Assembly (NCBI GenBank): GCA_025201805.1
Contig: MU619239.1
Span: forward strand, 403,000-466,999
Length of the DNA stretch: 64,000 nt
Direction: 5' to 3'
Source of the DNA: Parasitella parasitica
Lineage: Eukaryota; Mucoromycota; Mucoromycetes; Mucorales; Mucoraceae
Position numbers and translations under genes: made by a program. Of the stretch, positions 14,060-25,291 are shown piece after piece. Positions within the stretch are counted from its first letter, which is position 1, and each line of letters begins with the position of its first letter. Under the pieces are notes generated by a model. The model saw only the letters and a program-made list of their open reading frames with translations. It was not told where the DNA came from and made no database searches.

Positions 14060-14065
<6 letters not shown>

Positions 14066-14122
<57 letters not shown>
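14066..14122. repeat. Poly-T tract, about 57 nt
   Basis: Uninterrupted T homopolymer on the plus strand, about 540 bp upstream of the CHD gene. Its length may be inexact because of sequencing error. Confidence 0.9.
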
Positions 14123-14661
14123 CAAGAAAGATTTTAGGCATCGTTTTTTTTGCTTTGTTTAAAAAAAGAAGCGCCTGGACTAAATCTTATCGTCAGTAAA
14201 TAACAATCTAGGTGAGTATTTGGATAGATGAGGATTGCGGTCATTGGCGAGGATGGTGGAGATGGCAGAGGTGGGGAATTTGGCTTTGGTTGCCATGTTT
14301 ACCGTTGCTAGGAGAGACATGTTGATGGATGCAATTGTTTAGCTACACGTCAACTTCTTTCCAGACGCGAAGGCAAACACGAACCAATTACCAGAGACGC
14401 TGGTTAAAATAGCCAGCAGATAGAGAAATGGAATCTGGACATTTGGATGGAAAAAAACTTTTTTGTTGAACAATTTAAGCTGACTCTTTTTAGGAGATTT
14501 CCTTTTCACTTTTTTTTTTTTTCCTATTTTACACACCTTTTTGCTAACGTAAAATCAAAAGGAAATCGTTTAAAAGAAAGTGTAAAAAAGGGGAAAAACA
14601 GGGAAGCATCTCGAATTTACCGGAGACCATTTAGTCACGACTTTGTGTGTAGAACAACATT

Positions 14662-17600
14662 ATGGCTCAACAGCGAGACACTTTTCAGAACTTTTTAGCG
14701 AATTCAGGTCTTTCAATGAATAGTCCGAATCAACAGCAGCCTCAGCAGCAGCCACCTCAGCAGCAGCCACCTCAACAGCAGCCACCTCAGCAGCAACCTC
14801 AAGTTAATAGACAAACTAATCCAAATTTTGGTCAGCAACCTCAGCAACCTCAGCAACAGAATGACCCTAATTTTTACTATCAACAGCAAAATCCGTTGCA
14901 ACCACAACCTAATTTTCAACAGCAGCAACAATCACCTAATCAACCTTCTCCTCAAATGATTCAACAGCAGCAAATAAACTATTTGAGAGCTCAGCAGCAG
15001 CAGCAGCAGCAACAACAACAACAACAACAACAGCAGCAGCAGGTGAATTACAACATGGGCGGATTCAACAACTACCCGCAGCAGCAAAGAGCTCCCCAGC
15101 CGTCCGGCCAAAATGTATCTCCAATGCTGATGAATTCTGCCTCTCCCAATATGAACAGAGCAGCTGCCATTCCCAATCAACAGCAGCAGCAGCAGCAGCA
15201 ATCGCAGCCAAGTGGAAGCGCAAACCCAGCGTATGGCAATCCAATGATGAACAACCCAATTTTACAAAAACAATTGGCAGAAGCACAGCGTCTCCAGCAG
15301 CAGCAGCAGCAGCAACGCCCAAATGCTCAATTTGTAAACATGTTCAACAATAGCCAGCCCTCCCCACAGCAGCAACATCATCCGCAATTGCAACAAATGC
15401 AACAACAGCAATTCCATCCACAACAGCAAAATCAACATCGCCCTCCACCTCCTAACGGATACTTTATGCAGCTCTCTCCCCAGCAATTGCAACAGCTGTC
15501 TCCTCAGCAATATCAAGCTTATCAGCTACAGTTACAGCGCCATCAGCAAATGCAGCGTCAGCAAATAATGATGCAGCAAGGCTTTGATCCACGTTTTCAT
15601 CAATTGCAGCCTCATCAGCAGCAGCAAATTATGATGCAAATGCACCAGCATCAGATCCAGTTCCAACAGCAACAACAACAGCAGCAACAGCATCGTCAGT
15701 TGGCTGAACGCCCCAAGCGACCTATTAGAAATGCTGCCAGGAAGAAGCGCGGCTACGAGGCCTCTTCTGACGAAGAAGATGAATTCGACTTGGAATCTGA
15801 GGAATCTGAACCTCCAGTTAGCGACTTTGAAGACAGTGATGGAGAAACGCAAGCTAAAAAGAAGCAGCAGGCTGCTCTGGATGATGAGCCTGTCATGATC
15901 CCTATGGGAACGCATGTGTTTGAGCGTATTTTGGATTATAGAAAGCTTGATAATGGAAAGGAGGAGCTGTTGATCAAGTACAAGAATACCAGTTTTCTTC
16001 ATGTGGAGTGGGTCCCTATCAAGCAAATTGAAGCCGAACATCTGGGTAAACACCGTGTCAAGAAGTTCTTGCAAAAGTACTACCAGGATGGTGAAAAAGG
16101 CGAAGATTTTAAAGATTATTTAAAGGTAAAGAATGTCTCTTTCAGTGCGCACTCGTGTATTCATTCTAGACGTTATTTAGATGGATCGTGTCATTGATGA
16201 TGGTGAGCTGGAGGACCCTGTTACGGGTGAAAGCAAAGTGTACTATCTTGTGAAATGGAATGGCATGTTCTACGATGCCTCGACATGGGAAACGGAGGAA
16301 GATGTTCGTAAAACCGACAGTGTTTTGCTCGATGAATTCATCGCTAGAAAGCAAATCCCTGAAGAAAAGATGGCGCCGTCTCCTCCTAGACCAGACTCTA
16401 GCCGTTTTATCGAGTACGCTGATTCTCCACCTTACAAATACGGCAATTCACTTCGTCCCTATCAACTCGAAGGCCTCAACTGGCTAAGATTCTGTTACTA
16501 CACCTTCAAATCATGCATCTTGGCTGATGAAATGGGTCTGGGCAAGACTGTCCAGTCTGTCGCTCTTTTGAATGACATATACAATGCCATTCGTATTCGT
16601 GGTCCCTTCCTGATCATTGCTCCATTGTCCACAATCCCCCACTGGACCCGTGCGTTTAACGCTTGGACTGACTTGAATGTGATTGATTTCCGTGGCAGTG
16701 TCATGGCCCGTAATCTGATTGTGGAAACAGAGTTCCACTACCAGGATGCCGAGGGCAATATTATCCCCAACAAATTCAAATTTGATGTGCTGATTACCAC
16801 GTACGAAATGGCTTCTGCTGGTGCCATGACATTGAAGGATATCCCCTGGCGTTGCGGCGTTTTTGATGAAGCACATCGTCTCAAGAACAAGAACTCCAAG
16901 GTTCTGGAAGTGCTCAAGACATTTTACATGGACCACAAGCTGCTTTTGACCGGCACACCTTTACAAAACAATTTGGGAGAGCTTTACAGTCTTCTCCATT
17001 TCATGCAGCCAGACATTTTCAACGATGAGGAGCGATTCTTTGCAGAATACGGCTCACTAAAATCAGCCCAGGAAGTTGAGCGTTTGCAATACTTGCTGAA
17101 GCCCATCATGTTGAGACGTTTCAAGGAAGACGTTGAGAAAACGATCCCTGTCAAAGAAGAAACTGTCATTGAAGTAGAATTAACTAACCCGCAAAAGAAA
17201 TGGTATCGGGCCATCTTGGAAAAAAACTTTAGCTTCTTGAAAAAGGGAGCGAAATCCAACAAGGAGATGCCTCATCTCCGTAATATTATGATGCAGCTTC
17301 GCAAGTGCTGTATTCATCCTTACCTTCTCGAGGGCGCAGAAGACGTTATTATCAACGAATGCAACGCTACTGGGCAGCAAGAACAATTCAACTGCCTTGT
17401 TCAATCATCCGGTAAACTGGTACTTATCGATAAACTGTTGAGAAAGTTAATTCAAGGTAACCACAAAGTGCTGATCTTTTCGCAGTTCACAAGGTAGTAT
17501 ACAAGCATGCTTTTATGCGATCGAATCATGATTATTTATATACATATCTATACCTCAGTTGTTTGGATATTCTCGCTGATTATTTGCGTGGAAGAAGCTA

Positions 17601-20600
17601 CGCTTATGAACGTATTGACGGTAGCGTTCCCGGTGATCAACGTCAGGCGGCTATTGACAGATTCTCCACTCTTCCCATTGAAGAGTCTTTTGTATTCTTG
17701 TTGTGTACCAGAGCTGGTGGTGTTGGTATTAATTTAACCGTACGTCTTTACTACATTAGCCGTGTATTTCTACCTCCAAGTGCCTGATTAACAAAACATT
17801 TATTTAGGCTGCTGATACGTGTATCATTTTCGATAGCGATTGGAATCCTCAAAACGATCTCCAAGCCCAAGCAAGATGTCATCGTATTGGCCAAACCAAG
17901 CCTGTCCAAATCTACCGTTTGATCTGTGCCAACACTTACGAAAAGGACATGTTTGATCGTGCCGGCATGAAGTTGGGCCTGGATAAGGCTGTTATGGGTA
18001 CGCACGACGATGGAAGTGCAAACAAAACCGCTGAATTGAATCGAAAGGAGATTGAAGACCTCTTGAAGAAGGGCGCCTACGGTGCAATGCTAGATGATGA
18101 AGCATCTGCCAAGTTCTGTGAAGAAGACATTGATCAGATTCTCGAACGTCGCACCACTGTTATTCGCCACGAAGGCAACGAAAAGGGCTCAGTGTTTTCG
18201 AAAGCAACTTTTTCAGCTGCAGACGACGATAATGCTGGTGTCGATTTGGACGACCCTGACTTTTGGGAGAAATGGGCTGCTAAAGCGCATATCGATACAA
18301 CTGAACTTCCTGACGAAAACGAACTGATTGTCTCCTTGCCTCGTAGACGCCGCCAAGTACAGCGCTTTGGTTCTCGTGGTGTTGACGGATCCTACTCTTC
18401 TAACGATAATGCGGACGATTCGGACGCTGCATACGAAGAGGAGCTCGAAACTAGACCTCGTCGTGGCGGTCGTGGAGATCAAGCTCGCCCCTGGACTCTC
18501 TCTGAAAAGACCAAATACGAGCGCAAGTTGATGATCTACGGTTATGGTAAATGGGATTCCATGGTTCAGTACTTTCCCCGTCGTTCTGAAAAGGACTTGA
18601 AAGCTGTAACCAGAGCTTTGATGCGCAAGGTGCTTCCTATCTTGAAAAATGTCAAAAAGACAACCGAAGAAGATCGCAAGTTGATTCTAGACATTGAGAA
18701 TATTCTGCTGAACGATGCTCGTGATGAGATCAAGAAAGGCGAGGGCATTCCTTATAGCGGCGCCACCAAAAAGCAGATTGCCGAATATAAAACCTTCTTG
18801 ATCCAGGCGCCTGAAGACTACGTTGATCATATCGAACGAAAGGGCCGCAACTTTTTACTTCGCATCCAAATGCTTCATTTGATTCGCGACAAGATTGTGC
18901 CTACTGACTGGGAAGAAGCAAAGGCCTTGGAAATGCCCAAGGTAACTGGCTTACCGCCTGCCAAATGGTGGCGTGAAACTGAGGACCGTTGTCTGTTGCT
19001 CGGTATCTGCAAGCATGGCTATCAGCAATACCTTGCTATGCGCAACGACCCTGAATTATGCTTTTATGGCAAGAAGTATGATGACAGTCAATCCGGGGAT
19101 CTTGGAGACGACGATGCCAAGGACAATGACAAGAATGATGATGCCGATAGCAGCAGACAAGCATCGGTGGAGCCTGTCAACGTAATTGCTAAAAAGACTT
19201 TCTCAAAGAAGGATGACGATGATAGTGATTATGACGACAAGAAGGCTGACGACTCGTCTGATGACGAAGAGTACACTGGTAAACCCAAGGTTTATGTCTG
19301 GCCATCCAAGGCTGATATTGGTATGCGTCTTCGTCGTATCATTGCTGCCTTTTTAAGAGAGAGAGCCAACAGCACTCGCAAGCGCAAGTTGGAGGAGAAG
19401 GTTCAAAAGAAGGAGAGCGATCGCCAAACCCGTCAGCGTCAAAAGGAGACCCGTGCTGCCCAGAGACAACGAGCCAGGCAAAACGAAGCCTCGAATCGCT
19501 GGACCAAGAAGAACAAAAGTGATTTTATAAAGACTCTCATGTCCTTTGGTGTTGAACGCGAAGACGACGACTTCAAGTGGGACCGATTCAAGGAAATCGC
19601 CAACTTGGAAAAGAAAACGGACGAATCGCTGTCCCACTACTACAAAGAAGTATACGCCGCTTGCGAAGAAACCGTTAAAAAGCATGCTGCCGAGAATGGC
19701 TCTGGTGCAGCCTCTTCTGCTGCTGGAGGAGCTGACGTGGATACGCCTGTGTCTTCACCAAAGGATAATGGGGATACCATGAGCCGCGAAACAAGTCTTG
19801 AACCTGAAGAATCCAACGAAAATGGAAATGTCGTTCCTTTTGACAAGGCTCGCCGTTCTTTGAGGCGTGTCGCTCAGATGGATATTATTCGTGAAAAGGT
19901 GCTTGTCAATCCGGACTTGGAGACCATCTTGATCAGAGCAAAGAAGACATCAGGCTTACCAAGGTTTGAATTACTTTTCCAATATATATACATATATACA
20001 CACATTACCTCGGCCTAACGCATTATTTATTTGATATAGTTGGTGGGAAGTGCCTAAGCATGATTTTGCATTGTTGGAGGGAGTCAGCAAACACGGTATG
20101 AATCGTCAGGATCTTATCATCGAAGACCCTGATTTGCCATTCTACCATGTCAAAAAGAGTCTCACAGAGGGTGGTAAAGAGGACGAAGGTGATGAAGGTG
20201 ATTTGAACCTGTTCAAATTTGTGTGGCCTAGAGATCTCGTCATCTTTCGTCGCATTGATTCACTCTGCGACCTAGTGACAAATCCCAAGCCTCTTAGTAT
20301 GCGTGCATCCAGGAAACGCAAGCAAAATTCGGATGCTCGTGGATCAGGAGGACGCAAAAAGAAGGCCAAAGAAGAAGAAGAAGGAGGAGATGATCAGGCC
20401 AACCGTAGTGATTTAAGTGAAGAAGAAATGAACGAAGAAGACGATTACGCCGATGAAGAGGACGACGGAAACGCGCCATCATCTATTACTGCCGATAGCT
20501 TAACCGGAGACGTTCAGTACGAGGAAGAACAGGAGCCAGCCATACCATACGAGCCCATGCAAGGCGTGATTCAAGAACCAGCACTGGGCAGTGCTTCTGT

Positions 20601-20805
20601 TTTTGCCAAAGACGAGCCCACTGCTGTTTCTGCAAAAGACGACGTAAAAATGGATGTTAATCAACTTATTCATCACGACCACCAAGTTGAAGCGAAGGAA
20701 GAGGAACTAAAAAAAGTAGAACAAATCCATCAATTAGAGGAAAATCAAGATGCGACTATGTCAACTGTCCAAGAAAATGCTGCTGTTCTAAAGACTGATG
20801 AGTAG
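14662..20805 (+). CDS. CHD chromatin remodeller, CHD6-9/Kismet-like, with polyQ N-terminus
   Basis: A nuclear ATP-dependent nucleosome remodeller of about 1959 residues. Five exons: 14662-16125, 16181-17493, 17559-17739, 17808-19963 and 20040-20805. Residues 17-345 are mostly glutamine. Two chromodomains follow (about 413-475 and 489-545), the second split from the first by an intron. The Snf2 ATPase shows DEMGLGKT (Walker A, about 604), FDEAHRLKN (about 716), [10 protein letters not shown], and [17 protein letters not shown] in lobe 2. Beyond it, [53 protein letters not shown] and [13 protein letters not shown] are hallmarks of the CHD6-9 subfamily rather than Chd1 or Mi-2. No BRK domain is visible and the tail is acidic. 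The intron-4 donor is an unusual GTTTGA. Confidence 0.93.
14734..15700 (+). repeat. Polyglutamine-coding CAG/CAA repeats in CHD gene
   Basis: Mixed CAG/CAA runs, the longest near 14992-15042, interspersed with Pro, Asn and His codons. The mixed codons argue for selection on a Q-rich activation-type region as well as slippage. Confidence 0.85.
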
Positions 20806-21573
20806 TTGATTTTTTGATTTTAATTTACTTGTAATTATAGATGCTTTTTCCTACTTTTTCTCATTTTTTCTTTTATTATTTAATATCCCAACCCAACATT
20901 TTAATATTATATTATCAAAACGAAAACAAGAAAAAAATCCCTTTTTTGCTTTGCTGTTGTCTATAAATTTCTTATTCAAAAAAGGTCAAAACGTTTAATT
21001 AAGACGCTGCATTCGCAGACATTTATCAATCTTCTTTCAACGTCTTCTCTTTCAACCCTGATACGTATAGCGACAATACTCATTCCTCATTTACTACGTT
21101 TCATTTACTAATATCCTTTTTGACTTATTCAGTACTATATCAGTACCCATTCTCGGGGTAATGGCATCAATCTACCGTATACTGCTGATCAGAAATGGCT
21201 TCAAAGAGGCTACAAAAACATTTTGTTTCTTCCTACTCAATTGAGAATCTTGGTCTGCAATGAAAGGCAGTTTCAAGAAAAGTTTTTAGGATCAGTGACC
21301 CTGAAGCTTTGAGAATGCGAGCAGCTGAGGCACCCTACGAAATAATATCTTCCATCTTCACAATCATCAGTAAACACTCTGCAAAAAAAGTTTGCTAATC
21401 ATCTCAAGCCTCTTCAATAAACTTAATATCAATCGTTTTGACATTTGATGTTTATTACTAACGCCAGTTGATAAAACCAAGGGCAATTTGGGTTAGCCAA
21501 AAGCGCATGTGTTTTCTAAAAGTGCCAATTGGCACTGGAAGCACTATATTGACTGATAAATAGTTCATAAGGC
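20806..21573. other. Intergenic region between convergent genes
   Basis: A+T-rich 3' flanks of the CHD gene and the MFS gene. No feature seen. Confidence 0.5.
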
Positions 21574-23564
21574 TCAAACTGTGTATTCAAAATCTGGGTG
21601 TCGATCATGCACTAAATCAATGCCACCAAACTTGTATATTTGATACTGACGATCGTCAGTGTTCAGCCTAGACCGCCTTGATGTTTCTTTAGAAAGACAT
21701 TGTCTCAAAAACAAGGCAAATAATATCTGAATTACTAATAGCGCTATTATGATTGATTTGCCAGATGAATAACTAGAGGGATCTATTTATATGTAATAAC
21801 GAGCATGTCAATATCATTAGCATAATTTTACACATCCACATACCTAAAAACAGTTGACTACCGGCTGCACTCCCGACTGATCCTATTGAAACAGTTGCCC
21901 CGATGGCGATTGTTCTTCGGGTAAAACCAATACTATGCGTTTACGTGAGTTTATACATAATTAGGCAGATAGCACAATGGTCTCAATAGCTATCCTTACA
22001 AATTATTAACCATCCATGTTATGACAATAGCAATATGTGCATACACTGCTGCTACGAGAATACATGTAGCAATGTAATGGCCCAAATGAAACGATCCTAT
22101 ATTATTTGGCAAGACTAGTAGAACAGTGATGGAAGCAATAGATACAGTGTCAGCAGCAACTATATGATATGACCTGTTATACAATCGATCTATGCAAAAG
22201 TAATTAGCATATATGTGCCTGGGGTACTCCATGCACTACTCAAGTGCCTAGTACCTGAACTGTAGCATAATGCAAGTGTTGCTATAATGGCCAAAAAATA
22301 CGGAGGAAGCAATAGTAACTGACTTTGTAAACTAGTAGGTTTAGAATTCAAGTCCATAATGACTATAGGTAGAAACAGAGAAACTCCTCGTAGACAGGCA
22401 GCCCCCAAAAGATACAGGATAATGTATGCGTATATCTTCAAATCCAGAAACACTGATCCTACTTGGTCCCAAGACCAGTCATCGTAATTTAGAGTTAAAT
22501 AGTCTATATGCACGATAAGGTTAACGACTGTCGGCTATGTATGTAACATCTGCATGCTTATGTAGTTTGACAAACCCTCTCTTAGCTTTCTTTCAATGAT
22601 TCGGCTTTCCTGCGTTACTAGAAAACTAGCACAGCTTGGGTTATCAGGGAGATACCAGGAAGCTATCAAAGCTAATGCTACGCATGGGGCTCCTTGTATT
22701 ATAAATGTCCTTGTATATGTAAGAGACGATTAAGCTATCTTTTCATATCAAAGTTTAAATGTATATATACCATTGCCAAACGTGCATGTGGTTGTTGCCA
22801 ATATAACTAACGCCATATGCAAACAACCCTCCAATTCCTCCTGCTAAACATCTACAAGCCCAGAAGATACCCATCCTCTTTCCAAATTCTCTTCTTGTGT
22901 ACCAAAACGACAGATAGTAAATGGCTCCTGGGAAGAAGCCTACGTTTCAAAGCGGCATTATAACAAGCTATCGTATATCCAACTCATGGGCTAAAAATAC
23001 ATACCTGCTTCGAATACACTCGATAGCAGCCGAGCAATAACGAGACGATTAAAATCTGTACATGCTGCTATAGAGACAAAAATGATACCCCAAGCTCTTT
23101 GCTACACTAGTTAGACTTGGCCATACGCACAGTGCACAGTTTGTACGTATTTAATGACATACCCCATGAGAAATCCAAGCCAGAATGACGGACGCCAGCG
23201 TCGAAGTACAATGTTGGATGGTATGTCGAAAATAATGACACAGAAATAGTATATAGCAATAGCCCATTGCGCTTCAGCTTTCTCAATGTTTAAATCGGCT
23301 TTTAGACCACTGATATTTCCAAACTCTATGCTTGATCTGTATTTAACATTACAATCTTGTGTGGTAAATCAATATGTGCTGTATTGTAGGTACCTGTCTA
23401 ATGAACTAAGTAGATAAAACAGACAGATTATCGGTAACAGCTGTATGTCTACTTTACTATGTATTGAAGTATGATTACAATAAGCTTACATTTTATTACG
23501 ATAGCGTATATACATACACAACTAGTGGTACAGTGAACACAAACGGCTTTCTTTCGACTGGCAT
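21574..23564 (-). CDS. MFS transporter, anion:cation symporter (allantoate/nicotinate permease-like) family
   Basis: Ten short exons were assembled from frame and splice sites: 23564-23518, 23456-23394, 23336-23163, 23096-23005, 22939-22771, 22709-22576, 22503-22255, 22189-22000, 21932-21844 and 21782-21574. They give about 471 residues with 11-12 membrane helices and no internal stop. Family marks are LLSSLDRSSIEFGN after helix 1, RRWRPSFWLGFLMGAW, FEAGFFPGAIYYLSFWYTRR, the second-half motif SDRLYNR, WMVNNFIGFTRR, GSVGSAAGSQLF and the C-terminal DRHPDFEYTV. These are characteristic of plasma-membrane Dal5/Tna1-type carriers of organic anions and vitamins; the substrate cannot be told. The short first exon and ATG (23564) are the least certain part. 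One donor is the unusual GTTTGT. Confidence 0.8.
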
Positions 23565-24122
23565 TTTTTTCAGGTCGAATAAAAAAAGAAAGATGATTGG
23601 GAACTAACTGAATGGCTATGGGTATAAAGGATAAGAATAACGGCAAAAAACAGGAGAGATGAAAGGGTAAGTACATATGTATGTAGCAGACAAGAACAAT
23701 ATCATATAGTGATCTACATTGAATTTTTTGTTGAAGTCTCGCCCTGCATTGCCCAAGCTTAAATTAACACAATTCGGTAGTAGGCGTGATCTCCTTGATT
23801 TCGTATACTCAGAGTATGTGTATTTGTCAAACCAAGATTGAGGATATCATACATTGGTGATCTATACATACCCCAGACCGTTTCTCTTGCACACATTGAA
23901 TTAGAGATGTGCTGATAATCATCCATTTGTACAACACTGCTCACATGGATGTAATAAGACAAGATTCCTCTATATGCCCTGGATGTGTGTGTATGCGTAT
24001 TTATGTATACGTGCATGCACATTAATAACAACAACAAATGATACAATCTGTATGAATAAATTACAAGCAAAAAAAAACACAATATTTTATTAACATATAC
24101 CATAAATCATCACTCATCACTC
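23565..24122. other. Intergenic, nothing recognised
   Basis: A+T-rich promoter region of the MFS gene and 3' flank of the next minus-strand gene, with CA/TA-rich patches near 23975-24015. Confidence 0.5.
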
Positions 24123-25082
24123 TCAAAAAGAGTTTCTTCTAGCACGACCAACAACAGGAGCACGGCTAGCAATAGTAGCAACGGATGCAAAACGGTCAGT
24201 TCCATTTGTAGTTCCATTTGTAGGAAACGGGCAATACTCATGCATCATACGCATAGCGCTAGTATTCTGATGTAAATTAAATTGTCTTTTGCCTTTGCCG
24301 CTTCTTTTTTTCCTCTTGACATTGAATGCACCTGGTATGACTTTTGGGGGTTGTAGTGATGAAACTGGGATGGCATTTTCAATCATAATCACATTGGTTA
24401 CCGCAAAGATGAAGGCCCAGATGAGCATACCGCTAAAACTGCTGCTATTCTCAGCCGCCAAAGAAGACACAGGTACCAGCGTATCGTAATTAGATATCGA
24501 ATCAAACACCATGGAAATAAGCACATGTGGTACGTGAAATAAGGGTATCAAGATTAAGGCAGATAGCCGAGAATCAAATGTCAAACTGCGTTTTTTCTCT
24601 TGTTCTTTAGCGGGAATAGTGGCTGTAGCTGCAGAAATTGTAGCTGAAGTAGTAGTAGTTGCAGGTACTATCAAGTCTTTAGAGAGAGAATCAATGATGG
24701 CCAGTGAAGAGTCCAGTCTTTTAAAGGATTCCAAGACGACAGGAGCTGTAGTGCTGATTTTCTGTTGTGTGACATATGGTCTTCTTGTGATCATACATGT
24801 TGGGGGAGAGAATAGTAGAATGGGAGAATTTGTAGAGGGCCTTCTTGATGGAGGTCTTTTGGTCGATTTCTTCTTGGTGGGTGTCTGTGCTGTATTTGAT
24901 AGTTTGCGTACCATGGGAATAGAAACAGCTTGATTTGCTTCTTGAATCAAGTTTGATAGAATATCAGCTATTCTATCAAATTGCTGGTCGTTTTCTAGCA
25001 GCACATCATCGCTTTCTGTTAACAATGCCAGAGCTGATTCAGGTCTGGCAATTGTATATCTTCGTTGTCTTTTGGATTCCAT
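24123..25082 (-). CDS. Hypothetical two-helix membrane protein (about 319 aa)
   Basis: A long single-exon frame. I choose the ATG at 25082 (MESKRQRRYTIARPE) because the 23 upstream in-frame codons look like A+T-rich leader. A conserved-looking N-terminal helical part contains DDVLLENDQQFDRIADIL. A Pro/Ser/Lys-rich linker (TPTKKKSTKRPPSRRPSTN) follows. Two hydrophobic helices lie at about residues 180-200 (LSALILIPLFHVPHVLISMV) and 220-245, then a basic segment (NVKRKKRSGKGKRQ) and the tail ARRNSF. The hydrophobic hairpin flanked by basic residues suggests an ER or nuclear-envelope protein. I recognise no family; probably a Mucoromycota orphan. Confidence 0.6.
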   Translation of the reverse strand: MESKRQRRYTIARPESALALLTESDDVLLENDQQFDRIADILSNLIQEANQAVSIPMVRKLSNTAQTPTKKKSTKRPPSRRPSTNSPILLFSPPTCMITRRPYVTQQKISTTAPVVLESFKRLDSSLAIIDSLSKDLIVPATTTTSATISAATATIPAKEQEKKRSLTFDSRLSALILIPLFHVPHVLISMVFDSISNYDTLVPVSSLAAENSSSFSGMLIWAFIFAVTNVIMIENAIPVSSLQPPKVIPGAFNVKRKKRSGKGKRQFNLHQNTSAMRMMHEYCPFPTNGTTNGTDRFASVATIASRAPVVGRARRNSF

Positions 25083-25291
25083 TATTTCCGTATTTATTTG
25101 ATATATTTTTAATAAATCTAATCTATGAATGTCTATGTATGAAAGAGTCAACTAGTAATTTACGCAACTGTGAATAAAAAAAAAGTGCAATATTATATAT
25201 ATATTTGCGTACGGAAAGAAAGAGAAGGGAAAATGCATCTTACAGATATACACAAATATATAAAGCTTAAATAAACTTGCACATGATCGCT

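Larger units (their letters stand above)
11514..14661. other. Gene-poor region with hairpin and long T tract
   Basis: About 3.1 kb between divergently transcribed SSC1 and the CHD gene. It holds only short frames, a perfect 10-bp inverted repeat at 13097-13123, the T tract at 14066-14122, and a half X-box (GTTGCCATG) near 14289. No gene could be supported. Confidence 0.5.

Noticed and set aside
14713-16074. Leu-rich minus-strand frames
   Set aside because: Antisense of the polyglutamine (CAG/CAA) region of the CHD gene; Leu runs are the reverse reading of Gln codons.
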